Positions 13,821 to 27,180 of a stretch of DNA of 64,000 bases are shown here, piece by piece. This DNA is from Liquidambar formosana (lineage: Eukaryota > Streptophyta > Magnoliopsida > Saxifragales > Altingiaceae). A program made the position numbers and the translations under genes. Numbering within the stretch: the first letter of the stretch is position 1; every line of letters starts with the position of its first letter. The stretch covers positions 16,913,822 through 16,977,821 of the forward strand of contig CM077827.1 in assembly GCA_039720395.1 (NCBI GenBank), in the 5' to 3' direction. The notes beneath the pieces are model-generated. The model was not told the origin of the DNA, did no database searches, and was given only the letters and a program-made list of their open reading frames with translations.

Positions 13821-15513
13821 TGTAAGGAATTGACGTAGAGAAAAACTACGCAGCGGAAGATAATGATAAACAAAATCATAATACAATTGCTTAAAGCCCA
13901 TGAATCTGATTGTGGTTCATACAAAACATAAAACCCTAACTAGAAGAAGGGTTAGAGCACTTACAGTTGATTTAAATCTTCAAATTCCAGGCTCTTGAAT
14001 TTCTGGACAGCAATGAATAATCCTTGAATGAGTAGCCATGAGCAGTACAAGTGCACTGCCTCTATGGTATCCACACCTAGTAAAAGCCTTCAAGCTTCCT
14101 TCTAATTCCCTTTGTTGAATGCTGGAAGAAGAGAAGAAGGAGAGAGAGAGCTTCGTCAGGTTCGGCTAAGAGAGAGGAGAGAGTGAATTTCATAGAGGGT
14201 TGGCCAAGGGAGGAATCCCACTTTGTGTGGGAGTGCAATTTCCCTAAATTTCACAATAACCCCTCTTATTTACATCTAATGCAAGTATAGCCCTCATGAA
14301 CTATTCTTATACATTCTTGCCCTTTCTCTCACAACTTTAAAGTCCCTCTTTGCATCTTTGGTGTGTGACCCATTGGGTTCACAACATTTAGTAGTAGGTA
14401 GTGGCACTCAATGTCACATGGAGTGCCCAATGGAACACTTTCCATTAAGGGTCTAATTAGAACACCTTCCAATTCCCTAATTGATTATAACTCACTTATA
14501 TCAATTAGGGCTTCTACTAACCATGAGTAACATCTAGCAATGGCTCATGATGTGGTCCTAAATGAGGTGAATAATTATCAAACAAAGAACCCTTCAGTTA
14601 TAGCTTAAGGTTACAATTATATCCTTCCATCATACACAATGTCTCTGTTTAAACTAATAGGACATGGAAGTCTGTCAAGTCCCTAGTTCAATACATTTAT
14701 AAACCTACCCAAAATATTAACCCATAAGATACATCATGAAAACCCTTTTCAATGATCATCATCATACTGTGGCCACAGATTCACATGAATTATATTTATG
14801 AGTGTTCTTATGAGAACATTCTCTTCCTATTACTAGAAGTAATGGATCCCTTATTGATCACACACATGCTTTTACACATGTAACAGTAGAGCCAATGAAC
14901 ACCCTTGTAAACCCCATAGGGATAAACAGTTAGTGCTATCAAACTTCTAAAGCTCCGTGTATAAGACAACTATGGTGCCTTAGGTCTAAGGATTATTTGT
15001 ACCACTGCAACTATGAGAAACTAATTGACAGGCAGGTAAAACTCCATTCAGTTGATCTCATGACTTTGGTCACATTCAGTGTACTTGTTTATGCAACAAG
15101 CACCCACATGTTGGTTATAGTGTCTCTACACAAACAGCTCAAAGACTAGCTATCCTCCAAATGAGCTAACCTAATATGTGCTAGTCCTATGGTTCATCAT
15201 TGTCCATCATAGTGAACCTTCAACTAGGAATGATTTAAGAGTTTAGTATAGAGATATATATACAGTCTCATAATCACAACACCTTGTGATTTCATATATT
15301 TAGAGTCTCAAAATTACAACCCTTTGTAATTTGATATTCTCAATTCTAACTCTATGGACATATCATGTAAATATAAATAATAGAATAAACATGATAGATA
15401 AGCCCTTTTATTAAATTAATAATAAATGTGACATACAATAAATGAAATCCTATAATTGTTCTTTATCCCTAAAGCATCATCTCTATGATTGGCTATACAG
15501 CATACAACTAACA
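13821..15513 (-). mobile_element. 3' LTR of copia element B
   Basis: This 1693-bp minus-strand LTR ends TG (13821) and CA (15512-15513). It is homologous to the LTR of element A, uninterrupted here, and distinct from but related to the C/E/F subfamily. It is a 3' LTR because a purine-rich tract (minus strand, 15514 to about 15524) and pol-end sequence lie directly to its right. Confidence 0.85.
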
Positions 15514-15738
15514 ATCTCCTACTTGCACTAAAGCCAATCGACCAAGTATCTCATACGCATCTTCTCAAGATGTTGGTCTGACACATAACCCATTATGCCT
15601 CAAAGCTTTGATTAGTAGGTCTACAATAAATTATGTAGTTAATATCTTCTGTAATGTATATATATTACCTCTTTCAATGATTTCTCTAATCACTTGGAAT
15701 AGTCGCTCTATGTGTTTGGACTTTTGATGAGACCGTGG
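15514..15738 (-). mobile_element. Copia element B interior, 3' end (PPT and RNase H end)
   Basis: Read on the minus strand, this is the last about 220 bp of a copia interior: decayed RNase H-end sequence, then a polypurine tract next to the LTR. It corresponds to about 23548-23773 of element C. It ends at the CGTGG target duplication (15734-15738) of element C and continues on the far side of C at 25437. Confidence 0.8.
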
Positions 15739-17396
15739 TGTTAGGATTATGCCCTAGAGCCAATCATAGAGATGATTGTTTAGGGATTAGGAACAATCAT
15801 TTGATTTCATTTATGTATGTCACATTTATTATTGATTTAATAAAAGGGCTTGTTCTATTATGTTTATATGCATCATTTATATTTACATAATATGTCCATG
15901 GAGTTAGAGTTGAGAATATGGAATTACAAAGAGTTGTAATTTTGAGACTATAGATATATCTCTGTACTAAACTCCTTAAGCATTCCTAGTTGAAGGTTCA
16001 CTATGATGGACAGTAATGAACCATAGGACTAGCACTTGTTAGGTTGACTCTATAGGAGGATAGCTAGTCTCAAGCTATTTTTGTGGAGACACTACAACCA
16101 ACAAGTGGGTGCCTATTATAAGAATAGGTACACTGAATGTGACCAAAGATATGAGATAAACTGAATGGAGTTTTATCCTGCCTGTCAATCAGTTTCTCAT
16201 TGTTATAGTGGTACAAGTAATCCTTAGACCTGAGACACCATAGTTGCCTTATGCATGTAGCTTTAGAAGTTTGATAACACTAAGTGCAGATCCTATTCAG
16301 GGGTCTGCAAAGGTGTTCATTGGCCCTACTGCTATGTGTATGAAGGCATGTGAGTGATCAACAAGGGATCCATCACTCTCAGGAAAAAGAGAGAGAATGT
16401 CTCATATAGCATTCATAATATAACTCATTAAATCCATGGCCATGGTAGGATGAATATGAAAAGAGTTTCATGAGTTCATCAATGAGTTGATATCTATGAA
16501 TGAGTATAAAGTAATTGAACTAGGGACTTGACAGACTTCCATGTCCTATTAGTTCAATTGGAGACATTGTGTTGAAGGAAGGATGCAATTGTAACCTATA
16601 AACTATAACAGAAGGGTTCTTTGTAAATGACTATTCACCTCATTAAGGACCACACCATGAGCCATATGCTAGGTGTTACTCATGGTTAGTAGAAGCCCTA
16701 ATTGATATAAGTGAGTTATAATCAATTAGGGAATTGGAAGGAGTTCCAATTAGACCCTAAATGGAAAGAGTTCCATTGTGCACACCTCGTGCTATTCCTA
16801 CTACTTGATGATGTGAACCCAATGGGTCACACACTGATCATGCAAGATGAGCTTTAAAGTCTATGAGAGAAAGGGTTTTAGTGAATAAAGAATAGTTCTT
16901 TATAGGCTTATTTGTATTTGATACAAATAACAGGGGTTAATGTGCAATTAAGTGTAATTACACATAACCCTATTAGGGTTTCTTTCCCATGGCCAGCCCC
17001 CTTTAGTGGGCTGCCTATATAAGTCACACTTATGTGTGACATGGCATAAAAGGCTTGCACAAAAACCCTAGCCGTCCAGCCCCTTGGAGGCTCTCTTCTC
17101 TCTCTCTCTCTTCTCCACCTCTAGCAACAACAAAGAAGAAGAAAGAAAGGACTTGAAGCTCTAGCTAGGTGTGGATACCGTTGGAGGCAGCACACTTGGG
17201 CTGCTCATTCACCGCTGTCCAGAATCAAAGCTTGGAGCAAAAAGGAGAAGACCAAAAATTCTGTAAGTGTTCTAACCCTCTTTGTAGTTAGGGTTTGATT
17301 TTGTGTTATGCATAGTTAGATTCATGGGATTAGGAATCGTAGGAAAAATTTTTATATTCCGCACTTCAATTTTTCCCTCTTGTTCGATTCCCAACA
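15739..17396 (+). repeat. 5' LTR of element C
   Basis: The LTR runs from TGTTAGG to CCCAACA. A TATATAA box lies at 17016-17022, and downstream there is a CT-rich tract (about 17091-17122), typical of the U3/R boundary and transcript leader of plant copia LTRs. The LTR is followed after one base by the PBS. Confidence 0.92.
17016..17022 (+). promoter_or_regulatory. TATA box of the element C 5' LTR
   Basis: TATATAA sits about 380 bp before the LTR end in a GC-richer context (GGGCTGCC upstream), the usual position for an LTR promoter. The 3' LTR has the identical box at 25051-25057. Confidence 0.6.
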
Positions 17397-17397
17397 G

Positions 17398-17410
17398 TGG
17401 TATCAGAGCC
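17398..17410 (+). other. Primer binding site of element C
   Basis: TGGTATCAGAGCC, one base after the 5' LTR, is the standard plant copia PBS complementary to the 3' end of initiator Met-tRNA. It is intact, unlike the PBS of element A. Confidence 0.92.
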
Positions 17411-20400
17411 ATGATTATGCATAATACAAAATACATATGGGCTGGTAATTATGGTGTAGTTGAATGATTCAAAAATCTGGAAAATTTTTCTGCATAATTG
17501 GTTTTCCTCCATGGCTGAACCTAGGGTTTGGAACCCTAGGTCAATTCTCTTCTACTCCTCTTCTAATTGATGGTTAAGTGTAGCCATGGATGCAATAGGT
17601 TGCATAGGGTTTGAGTTTGGAGAAGAAGAATAAGGAAACTAGGGTTTTATAAAACTGTTATGAACAGTTTTCATGGTTGCCATGAAAAACTGTCATCTTG
17701 TTTTGCCTGCCGAATTCAGAGTTCTTCTCCAAAATTTTCGAGCCATATATGGTTAGAAAGCTCTTTGAATAAGCTTTCCAACCCAACAAACGGTGCGTCA
17801 ATCCGAGTTCTGTAGTGAAAGTTATGAATTTTTTACTACAGGCTGTCTGGAAAGACAGTTTTGCTCGGGAATGATGCAATAGCCACAACTTTGAGTTATT
17901 GATGGAGATCAAAGGCATGGCAATGGTTGCCACCACTTGGGTTATGTTCTAGACATGGTAGGGAAAGGTTCCCAAGCATTTAGATGCATCATAATTGGAT
18001 TAAGATGCTAGAACAGAAGGAAGAAGGAGAAGAACACCATGGAGGCTGAATCTGGGTTTTAGAACCCTAAGGTTCTTGCAATTAATTCTAATTAAAGCTG
18101 CTGTATTTATGATGTAAGATCATTGTAGGATCATTATATATCATGTGTATATGATTTTCTTTAAGTTTCAAAAAGGTTTTGATGGAAAAAGATTCAAAAA
18201 GTTTGAAAATTTTTCATGAACAGCATAGCAGAATTTTTCTGCAGAAAAGTCATCAATGGAGTTTTGATTAGAACTTGAGTTAGGGAACTCCAAATTGCAT
18301 GAAACCAATTGCATTAGTTTCCTAAGACATGTAGGATACTGGTAAAATTCGTTTGGTAGCCTAATTCATTCATCTTGCTGGGTTTTAAATCAATTTCTGA
18401 CCATGGACAGTGTGCTGTCAAATTCTGGGCAGCCTACTGTTGTTTTAATTGTTTAGAACAATTGGTGATGATTTGATCATCCAAACCTCTTCTATTAGCT
18501 TAGTATTTCATGTAGGGACATGATACAAAATCTGGTTTCAATGGAAGAGTCGAATTGATAAGGATTTAGAAGCTATTGTGACCTTCAAGGTCTGCAACAA
18601 TGGCTCCAGCAATGGGTTTTGGAAACCCTGATTGTTCTTGATGATGGCAGCCACTTCCACCACTTCTCACGTGTCCAGAGGCTTGTCCCACACCCCTAGG
18701 ATGTTCTCCCATGACTGGCCATGGCCTCCCACAGTCGTTGGTGGCCATGGCAGCCTAGCCAATCTCAGGCAGCCCCCTGGTAGTGACGGCTGCATAGAGT
18801 TAAGGATGAAACCCTAATTTTGAGTTAATGATGAAACCCTAATTTCATTATGGCATTAATTAAAACCCTAATTGGAATATTAATTACCTTAATTAAGAGT
18901 TAATGATTGGTCATTAAATGACCAATCATGGTTATTGATTGTTAGGGCATAATTAATACCATTAATGATGTCTAGGGTTAGGGTTTTGATAACCCTAATT
19001 AGTGTAATTTATTAAGGGTAATAAATACCCTATTTGGCATTAATTAAACCCTAATCCCTTTTATTAAATACCGTATGAACCTAGGGTTTTAATGACTGGT
19101 CATTAAATGACCAATCATAAGGCATTTAATGATTAGGGCTTGCATTTAGGGTTTAGGGTTATGCATTTAGGGTTTAGGGTTTTAGGAAACCCTAATACAC
19201 TAATTCATCATTTAATTGATTTTATTTAATTCCCATGTTAATTATTTAATTAATATTGATTAATTTTATAATGTTTTAAATGGTTTAAAATACAATTGGG
19301 GATTAAATTAAAATCTGGAAATTCTTAATTAAATGAAATTGTTTTGTTTAAATAAGGAAACCCTAATATTGGATATTAGAGTTATTTTAGGAAACTTTAT
19401 ATGTTTCTATTAATTTGATTAATTGAAACTAAATGTCTTAAATGTTAAGACTTTATTTAATTCTGGATATTTTTGTTTAAAACCTAATAAGATTAGGATG
19501 CATTAATGAGATTAATGTAAATCATTCAAGAGAATTACCATAATGCCCATATGTTTTAATGCTTACAGTTTTTCTTTACATTATGCAATGAGATTGTATG
19601 TATGTGTTTGGATGATGATTATGGACTATACTCCTTAAACCAATTGTGATTGGCCGTCTTATGAATGGGATGTAATAATTTTTCAAGAGTTGTAATTTTA
19701 TTAAGGTGATGTAATTTATTTGGGGCTTGCATGCCACCTTCCCTCTCCGTCTCTCTCTATCATTCTCTTATGTATCCCACATTCCCCTTATGTATCCTTT
19801 TTTTTAAATTATGTAAATGTTATGTAATCGAGAGCGCACTAAGGAGCATGGTGGACCCAAAGGAGCATGATAGAGCCCAACAAGCCAATGGTGGAGACCA
19901 TCAAGCCAAGGGAGCAGATTGAAGGACTTGAAAGCTTAGAGAAGTGTTTCAAGAAAGCATGCATGTTACGAATGGTTTATTTTACGATCACCTACACCCA
20001 CCTTAGACCTTGGATTCAATCTATTGGCTTGGATTCAATCCTCTCAAAGTCCATAATCATCATAGTGGGAGCTTAAATTTATGAGATAATTGTATTAGCT
20101 CCAATACCATAGTTTGGTATATGTTACCTATTCACTTAGGGACTAATATCAAAATATGGTACTTTATATATGTTGATATATAATAGCATGCGATGTATGA
20201 TTTATAATAGCATGAGATGTATGATTATAAATAGCATAATTTATATGTTTAAATTTTGATACATAGGATGCATGTTAATTTGATGAGACCCTTTAAAACC
20301 CCTCTTATTTAATATTATGTTGAAAATGGAGAAGTCATTAGGGAATGAATTCTTCATTGCCTTCCATCATTATAGGATCATCTAACGTCCCTTAATGTGG

Positions 20401-21000
20401 GTACCTGGCTACAGACATGTAGGAGCTACCCATGTTAAAGACATTACTTGAAACTATCACATATGAGATATCATGGGGTGCCTAAACTGGTATATACCAA
20501 GAAACTAACATGTGAGGTATATATTTGGCGAAACATACCTGTGTGAATGATGGGTTTAACTTAACTAGGGAAGTATTCCAAGAAACTAACATGTGAGGTG
20601 TATGTTCCCTAGAGGCAAAACGATTGGAACTTGCTTATGAAGCAATAGACAAAGAGTTGTCTTCTTATTGTGGGTTAGAAGCCAAGAAACTAACATGTGA
20701 GGCTTCTAGGTCACAGTGGGACCCCAATCCCCATTAGGAATGAGATTCCCGAATTCCATTAGAGGGTGTATGGAATTTGATAAAATAGTGGGAGGTACCA
20801 TATGATTAAAGACCCAATCATTATGGATAAAAATGAAATCTAATTCTCTGTTTTATGTAGATTACCTAATTACTCACCTCAAAACCCCTATTTCCTAATA
20901 TAGGATATTGATAGCTTGACTAAACCCGATTTCTTTGATTGACTTAGGAAATTGAGAATTGTTCTCAATTTCAAAAGATTAATTGTATGCTATTAGGCCT
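17411..21000 (+). other. Long non-coding leader region of element C
   Basis: No gag-like protein is readable here. The region contains an AAACCCTA/TTTAGGG-rich stretch (about 18800-19200) and a pyrimidine-rich stretch (about 19735-19815). A 20-nt motif, CCAAGAAACTAACATGTGAG, occurs three times, starting at 20497, 20578 and 20682. The same features occur in element A in inverse order, so they belong to the family and are not local accidents. Short open frames are not convincing. Confidence 0.6.
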
Positions 21001-21989
21001 TTTATTAAAGGCCCTCCATAAAACATCCTAAGAAGAAAAAGACACTATGCGCAATTGGCATCTTGTTGTCATGCTATATGATAGTATTGATGGCTAATGA
21101 GCTTCAGAAGCAAAATTAGTCAATGCAAGTGCCTTTGATGTCCTACATCACATACAAAGGTTGTATAGTGAGTAAAATAATACTATAAAGTATAGTACTT
21201 GTAAAGGACTTCTTCTGGACTAGGATGTAATAAAAGTTGTTTATTAATAATCATTCTTTTGAAAAATGATTAATCACATAGAATAGCTTGAGAAGCTAGA
21301 TGTGATTTAAAATGGAAGCATAGAGGAAAGCAAGTCTTGAAAAGTCAAAGACAAAGAAATATAATTATTTTGTAGTAAACATAAGGTATTGTAAAGGAAA
21401 CTTGATAAAGTATCAGTCTTCCTAGAAGAACTAAACTTTTGAAGTTTTGGTTCATACTCTAAACTAAATTGTTGGTTAGTTCTGCTTCTTGGTTTTTGGA
21501 TTCTAGTGTAATCTAAATCGAAGCAGAAAGTTAAGTAGATAATAAGTTACCTTTAAAAATTTTAATAGAGCAAGAGTTGCTAGATTAATTTTGGGAACTT
21601 ATTTCTTAACTAGGTCATTTAAGACATTCTAGAAATTTGATTTCTGAATTTAAATGACTAATTAGAGCGAATGCAACGTATTCTGAGAATACAAGAGATG
21701 TAAAGACTCTCATTTAAATGTAACGATTATGACTTGGTTATGAGATGACCAAACCCATCTTTTACTTGGTGAAGTGAAAGAGTTACATTTATAATTTGAC
21801 TAATACATTGTGATGTATATAGTCATGTAGAGTATGCATTCAATTACAGTAGACTCATCTTAGAATACCATAGCTCAATGGTGAATCTAAAAGAACGAAT
21901 TGAACCCTATTAAGATATGGTTTGATCCATGATGAGTTTTACTAATGTATCCATCTAGGATATACCTTAAAATTGCTACATATTGATAA

Positions 21990-23700
21990 TTTAGGGTTCA
22001 CTCCAGTTTTGTCCCAATTATATCAGATATGATATGGGAAGAAACCCAACTTAAAGAAGTTAAGGCTTGGGCTTGTGCTACGTTTGTCTGGAAACATAAT
22101 GTAGACAATCTGGAAATAAGGTCAAGTAAGTGTTGAATTGTGGTATATCCCAAAAGTGGTTGGGATAGTATTTCTATTACCCTAATGAACAAAAGTTGTC
22201 CATTAGGATGTTTGCTAGATTTTCTTGAGAAAGAGTTCATTCAAGAAAAATGCAAAAGTAGATAGAATTTATAGAATTGTTTATAAAGCCACAAACGAAC
22301 AAAGATCCAACCCTTGTCTCTGTTGAGGCAAAACCTTTAATTACACCACATTCTTTTCATAGATCAAATTGGATATTTCTTTAACATAAGAGAGATATTG
22401 TATCTCCTTTAGAATGTGAAAGAATTGTTCTTTGGTGATAAAGATCACCAAGATAATCCTATTGATTATGACTAGACAATGTTTCACATCAACTCGAGAA
22501 ATGACTAAGAGTCATTAAATCCAATATGGATAGGTAGAGACCTAAAAGGCTTGGCTATTTAAGAATGTTTTCAACATAGGCAAAAAGTTGTCTATAAAGA
22601 AACTTGTTTGATAATAGTTATGCTGAAATCCATTTGGATCTTGTTATCTATTAACACACATTTTGAATATAAGATATGTCAAAAAGGATATAAAGATGTT
22701 ATATCAAATGGTGAAAAACCATAAAAGTGTGTAAGTTATAGAAGTCTATTAATAGACTACAAGGTTCTCATAATTAGAACATCTATAAAGTTGAAGTAAT
22801 CAAATTGTTTGATTTCTCTCATTGTATAGATGGACCATGAGTGTATAAAAGGTTAGTGGGAGTGCGATCGTTTTTCTTTATCCTAAGTATAGATGACATC
22901 CTAATCATTATGAATGATATATGAATGTTATCTAATGTAAAGTTTTGGTTTTTGGAGAAAAACTAATTCATGAAAGATTTGGCAGAAGCATTCAACAAGA
23001 TCTATAGAGATAGATCATATAGATTGCTAAGTATCTCCAAATCATTAAACATAGTTGAAATGTTGAAGGAGTTCAACATAGAGAATTCTAAGGGAGGTCT
23101 GATTTACTTCAGATAAGAATTCATTATTCAAGGGCATGTGCCCTAGGATAATACAAGTAAGGTTCTTAAAGTGTTAAGAAGCCTTATTCTACACTATGTA
23201 TTGAACCTGATATCTATTATGTTGTAATTGTTACAAATAGTTATCAGTCAATTCAAATTTGGAATATTGGATTGTATATGGAAATTGTAAACTCATAGTA
23301 GATGGGTATATGGATTTGGATATAATCCATATGGGATATATTTTATATTCACTTTAGTTGGTGAAATACTTAATGGAAGAACTGTATGAAAGATACAGTG
23401 GATTCCATTATTAAAGGTGAATTAATTGTCGCATTGTCTAGGAAACTGTTTGGATCTATAAGTTCATTTAGAACTTGGAGTTGTTCCTTCCATTGAGTTG
23501 CCCACACCTTGTTTTGTGACAGCAATGGGTCTATAGCTCAAGTATAGGAATCACGGTCTCATCAAAAGTCCAAACACATAGAGCGGCAATTCCAAGTGAT
23601 TAGAGGAATCATTGGAAAAGGTAATAGATACATTACAGAAGATATTATCTACATAAGTTTTTGTAGACCTACTGACTAAAGCTTTAAAACATAATTTGTT
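21990..23700 (+). pseudogene. Decayed copia pol (integrase end, RT, RNase H) in element C
   Basis: Pieces in several frames are recognisable. The integrase C-terminal part has FLEKEFIQ at 22220-22243. The RT active-site region has a decayed LSIDDILI at about 22883, where the usual copia motif is YVDD. The RT/RNase H linker begins MLKEFNIENSKGG at 23060, and the RNase H tail has VDLLTKAL at about 23663-23686. Stops and frameshifts separate the pieces, so no functional polyprotein can be made. The order is normal for copia. Confidence 0.8.
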
Positions 23701-23773
23701 CTGTCTAAGACCAACATCTTGAGAAGATAGGTATGCGATACATGGTCGATTGGCTTTAGTGCAAGTGGGAGAT

Positions 23774-25431
23774 TGTTAGGATTATGCCCTAGAGCCAATC
23801 ATAGAGATGATTGTTTAGGGATTAGGAACAATCATTTGATTTCATTTATGTATGTCACATTTATTATTGATTTAATAAAAGGGCTTGTTCTATTATGTTT
23901 ATATGCATCATTTATATTTACATAATATGTCCATGGAGTTAGAGTTGAGAATATGGAATTACAAAGAGTTGTAATTTTGAGACTATAGATATATCTCTGT
24001 ACTAAACTCCTTAAGCATTCCTAGTTGAAGGTTCACTATGATGGACAGTAATGAACCATAGGACTAGCACTTGTTAGGTTGACTCTATAGGAGGATAGCT
24101 AGTCTCAAGCTATTTGTGTGGAGACACTACAACCAACAAGTGGGTGCCTATTATAAGAATAGGTACACTGAATGTGACCAAAGATATGAGATAAACTGAA
24201 TGGAGTTTTATCCTGCCTGTCAATCAGTTTCTCATTGTTATAGTGGTACAAGTAATCCTTAGACCTGAGACACCATAGTTGCCTTATGCATGTAGCTTTA
24301 GAAGTTTGATAACACTAAGTGCAGATCCTATTCAGGGGTCTGCAAAGGTGTTCATTGGCCCTACTGCTATGTGTATGAAGGCATGTGAGTGATCAACAAG
24401 GGATCCATCATTCTCAGGAAAAAGAGAGAGAATGTCTCATATAGCATTCATAATATAACTCATTAAATCCATGGCCATGGTAGGATGAATATGAAAAGAG
24501 TTTCATGAGTTCATCAATGAGTTGATATCTATGAATGAGTATAAAGTAATTGAACTAGGGACTTGACAGACTTCCATGTCCTATTAGTTCAATTGGAGAC
24601 ATTGTGTTGAAGGAAGGATGCAATTGTAACCTATAAACTATAACAGAAGGGTTCTTTGTAAATGACTATTCACCTCATTAAGGACCACACCATGAGCCAT
24701 ATGCTAGGTGTTACTCATGGTTAGTAGAAGCCCTAATTGATATAAGTGAGTTATAATCAATTAGGGAATTGGAAGGAGTTCCAATTAGACCCTAAATGGA
24801 AAGAGTTCCATTGTGCACACCTCGTGCTATTCCTACTACTTGATGATGTGAACCCAATGGGTCACACACTGATCATGCAAGATGAGCTTTAAAGTCTATG
24901 AGAGAAAGGGTTTTAGTGAATAAAGAATAGTTCTTTATAGGCCTATTTGTATTTGATACAAATAACAGGGGTTAATGTGCAATTAAGTGTAATTACACAT
25001 AACCCTATTAGGGTTTCTTCCCCATGGCCAGCCCCCTTTAGTGGGCTGCCTATATAAGTCACACTTATGTGTGACATGGCATAAAAGGCTTGCACAAAAA
25101 CCCTAGCCGTCCAGCCCCTTGGAGGCTCTCTTCTCTCTCTCTCTCTTCTCCACCTCTAGCAACAACAAGGAAGAAGAAAGAAAGGACTTGAAGCTCTAGC
25201 TAGGTGTGGATACCGTTGGAGGCAGCACACTTGGGCTGCTCATTCACCGCTGTCCGAAATCAAAGCTTGGAGCAAAAAGGAGAAGACCAAAAATTCTGTA
25301 AGTGTTCTAACCCTCTTTGTAGTTAGGGTTTGATTTTGTGTTATGCATAGTTAGATTCATGGGATTGGGAATCGTAGGAAAAATTTTTATATTCCGCACT
25401 TCAATTTTTCCCTCTTGTTCGATTCCCAACA
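23774..25431 (+). repeat. 3' LTR of element C
   Basis: It has exactly the same length as the 5' LTR (1658 bp) and is nearly identical by eye. Differences seen include 16077 versus the matching 3' base, and single changes in the TATA-proximal and U5 parts. It is preceded by the polypurine tract and followed by the CGTGG target duplication. Confidence 0.92.
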
Positions 25432-25436
25432 CGTGG

Positions 25437-27180
25437 TTCCTATGCTTGAGCTATAGCCCCATTGTTGTCACAAAACAAGGTATGGGCAACTCAATGGAAG
25501 GAACAACTCCAAGTTCTAAATGAACTTATATATCCAAACAATCTCCTAGACAGTTATAAATGCGATAATTTATTCACCCTCAATAATGGAATCCACTATG
25601 TCCTATATACAGTTCTTCCATTAAGTATTTCACCAGCTAAGGTAAATATAAAATATACCCCATGTGGATTATATCTAAATCTATATGCTCATCAACTATG
25701 AGTTATAATTTCATATACAATCCAATATTCCAAATTTGGATTAACTGATAACTATTTGTAACAATTACAATATAATAGATATCAGATTCAGTACATAGTG
25801 TAAAATAAGGTTTCTTAACACTTTAAGAACCTTACTTGTGTTATACTAGGGCTCATGCCCTTGGAAAAATGAATTACATGTTTGAAGTGAATCAGACCTT
25901 TCTTGGAATCCTCCATGTTGAACTCCTTCAACATTTCAACTATGTTCAATGATTTGGAGATACTTAGCAATCTACATGATCTATCTGTATAGATCTTTGT
26001 TGGATGCTTCTGCCAAATCTTTCATGAAGAAGTTTTTTTGAAAAACTAAAACTTCACTTTAGATTACATTCCTAAATCATTCCAAATAATTAGGATGTCA
26101 TCTTCAAAATAGGATAAAGAAAAATTGATCTCACTCTCACTAACCTTTTATACACTCTTGGTCCATCTATACAATGAGAGAAATCAAACAATTTGATTAC
26201 TTCAACTTTATAGATGTTCCAATTACGAGAATCTTGTAGTCCATTAATGGACTTCTATAACTTACACACTTCTATGGTTTTTCACCATTGGATATAACAT
26301 CTTTATATCCTTTTAATATATCTTATATTCAAAATGTGTGTTTATAGATTACAAGATCCAAATGGATTTCAGCATAACTATTATCAAACAAGTTTCTTTA
26401 TAGACAACTTTTTGCCTATGTTGAAACATTCTCAAATAGCCTAGCCATCTAGGTCTCTACCTAACTATATTGGATTCAATGACTCTTAGCCATTTCTCGA
26501 GTTGATGTCAAACATCGCCTAATCATAATCAATAGAATTATTTTGGTTATCTTGATCACCATAGAACTATTCTATCACATATTAACAGAGATACAATATC
26601 TCTCTTATGTTAAAGAAATATCCAATTTGATCTATGAAAAGGTTGTGGTGTAATTAAAGGTTTTGCTTCAACAGGGACAAGGGTTGTATCTTTGTTGGTT
26701 TGTGGCTTTGCAAACAATTCTGTGAATTCTATCAATCTACCTTTGCATCTTACTTGAATGAACTCTTTCTCAAGAAAATTCAGCAAACATACTAATGGAC
26801 AGCTTTTGTTCATTAGGATAATAGAAATTCTATCCCAACCACTTTTGGAATATACCACAATTCAACAATTACTTGACCTAATTTCTAGATTTTCTACCTA
26901 ACGTCTCTAGACATATGTAGCACAATCCCAAGCCTTAACTTCTTTAAGTTGGGTTTCTTCCCATATTATATCTAATATAATATTTTTGGAAAAACTGGAA
27001 TGAACCCTAAATTATCAATGTGTAGCAATTTTAAGGCATATCCAAAATGGATACGTTTAAGTTAGTAAAACTCATCATGAATCAAACCATATCATAATAA
27101 AGTTTGATTCTTTCTCTTAGATTTACCACTGAGCAATAGTATTCTAAGAGGAGTTTACTGTAATTGAATGCTTGCTCTTC
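25437..27180 (-). mobile_element. Copia element B interior, continued after element C
   Basis: The minus-strand interior of B resumes directly after the target duplication of C and can be followed as decayed RNase H, RT and integrase-end sequence. It is homologous to about 21830-23520 of C. One open piece of 82 codons (26858-26610) has the integrase-end motif FLEKEFI. The piece stops abruptly near 27180, where sequence of opposite orientation begins; the 5' part and 5' LTR of B are absent. Confidence 0.8.

Larger units (their letters stand above)
15739..25431 (+). mobile_element. Structurally complete, coding-dead Ty1/copia element C
   Basis: The 9693-bp element has two 1658-bp LTRs (15739-17396 and 23774-25431). 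It has a PBS TGGTATCAGAGCC from 17398 (initiator Met-tRNA type), a PPT GCAAGTGGGAGAT at 23761-23773, and a perfect target duplication CGTGG (15734-15738 and 25432-25436). By eye the LTRs differ at only about 8 positions. The 6.4-kb interior has no gag-pol frame; the longest open frames are under 100 codons. The first about 4 kb looks non-coding, and only the last about 1.8 kb is recognisable as decayed copia pol. The element split element B. The picture fits a young insertion of a non-autonomous element. Confidence 0.93.

Noticed and set aside
17658..17936. Minus-strand 92-codon frame in the element C leader
   Set aside because: It lies in the non-coding leader, is not kept as an open frame in the homologous part of element A, and shows no domain.
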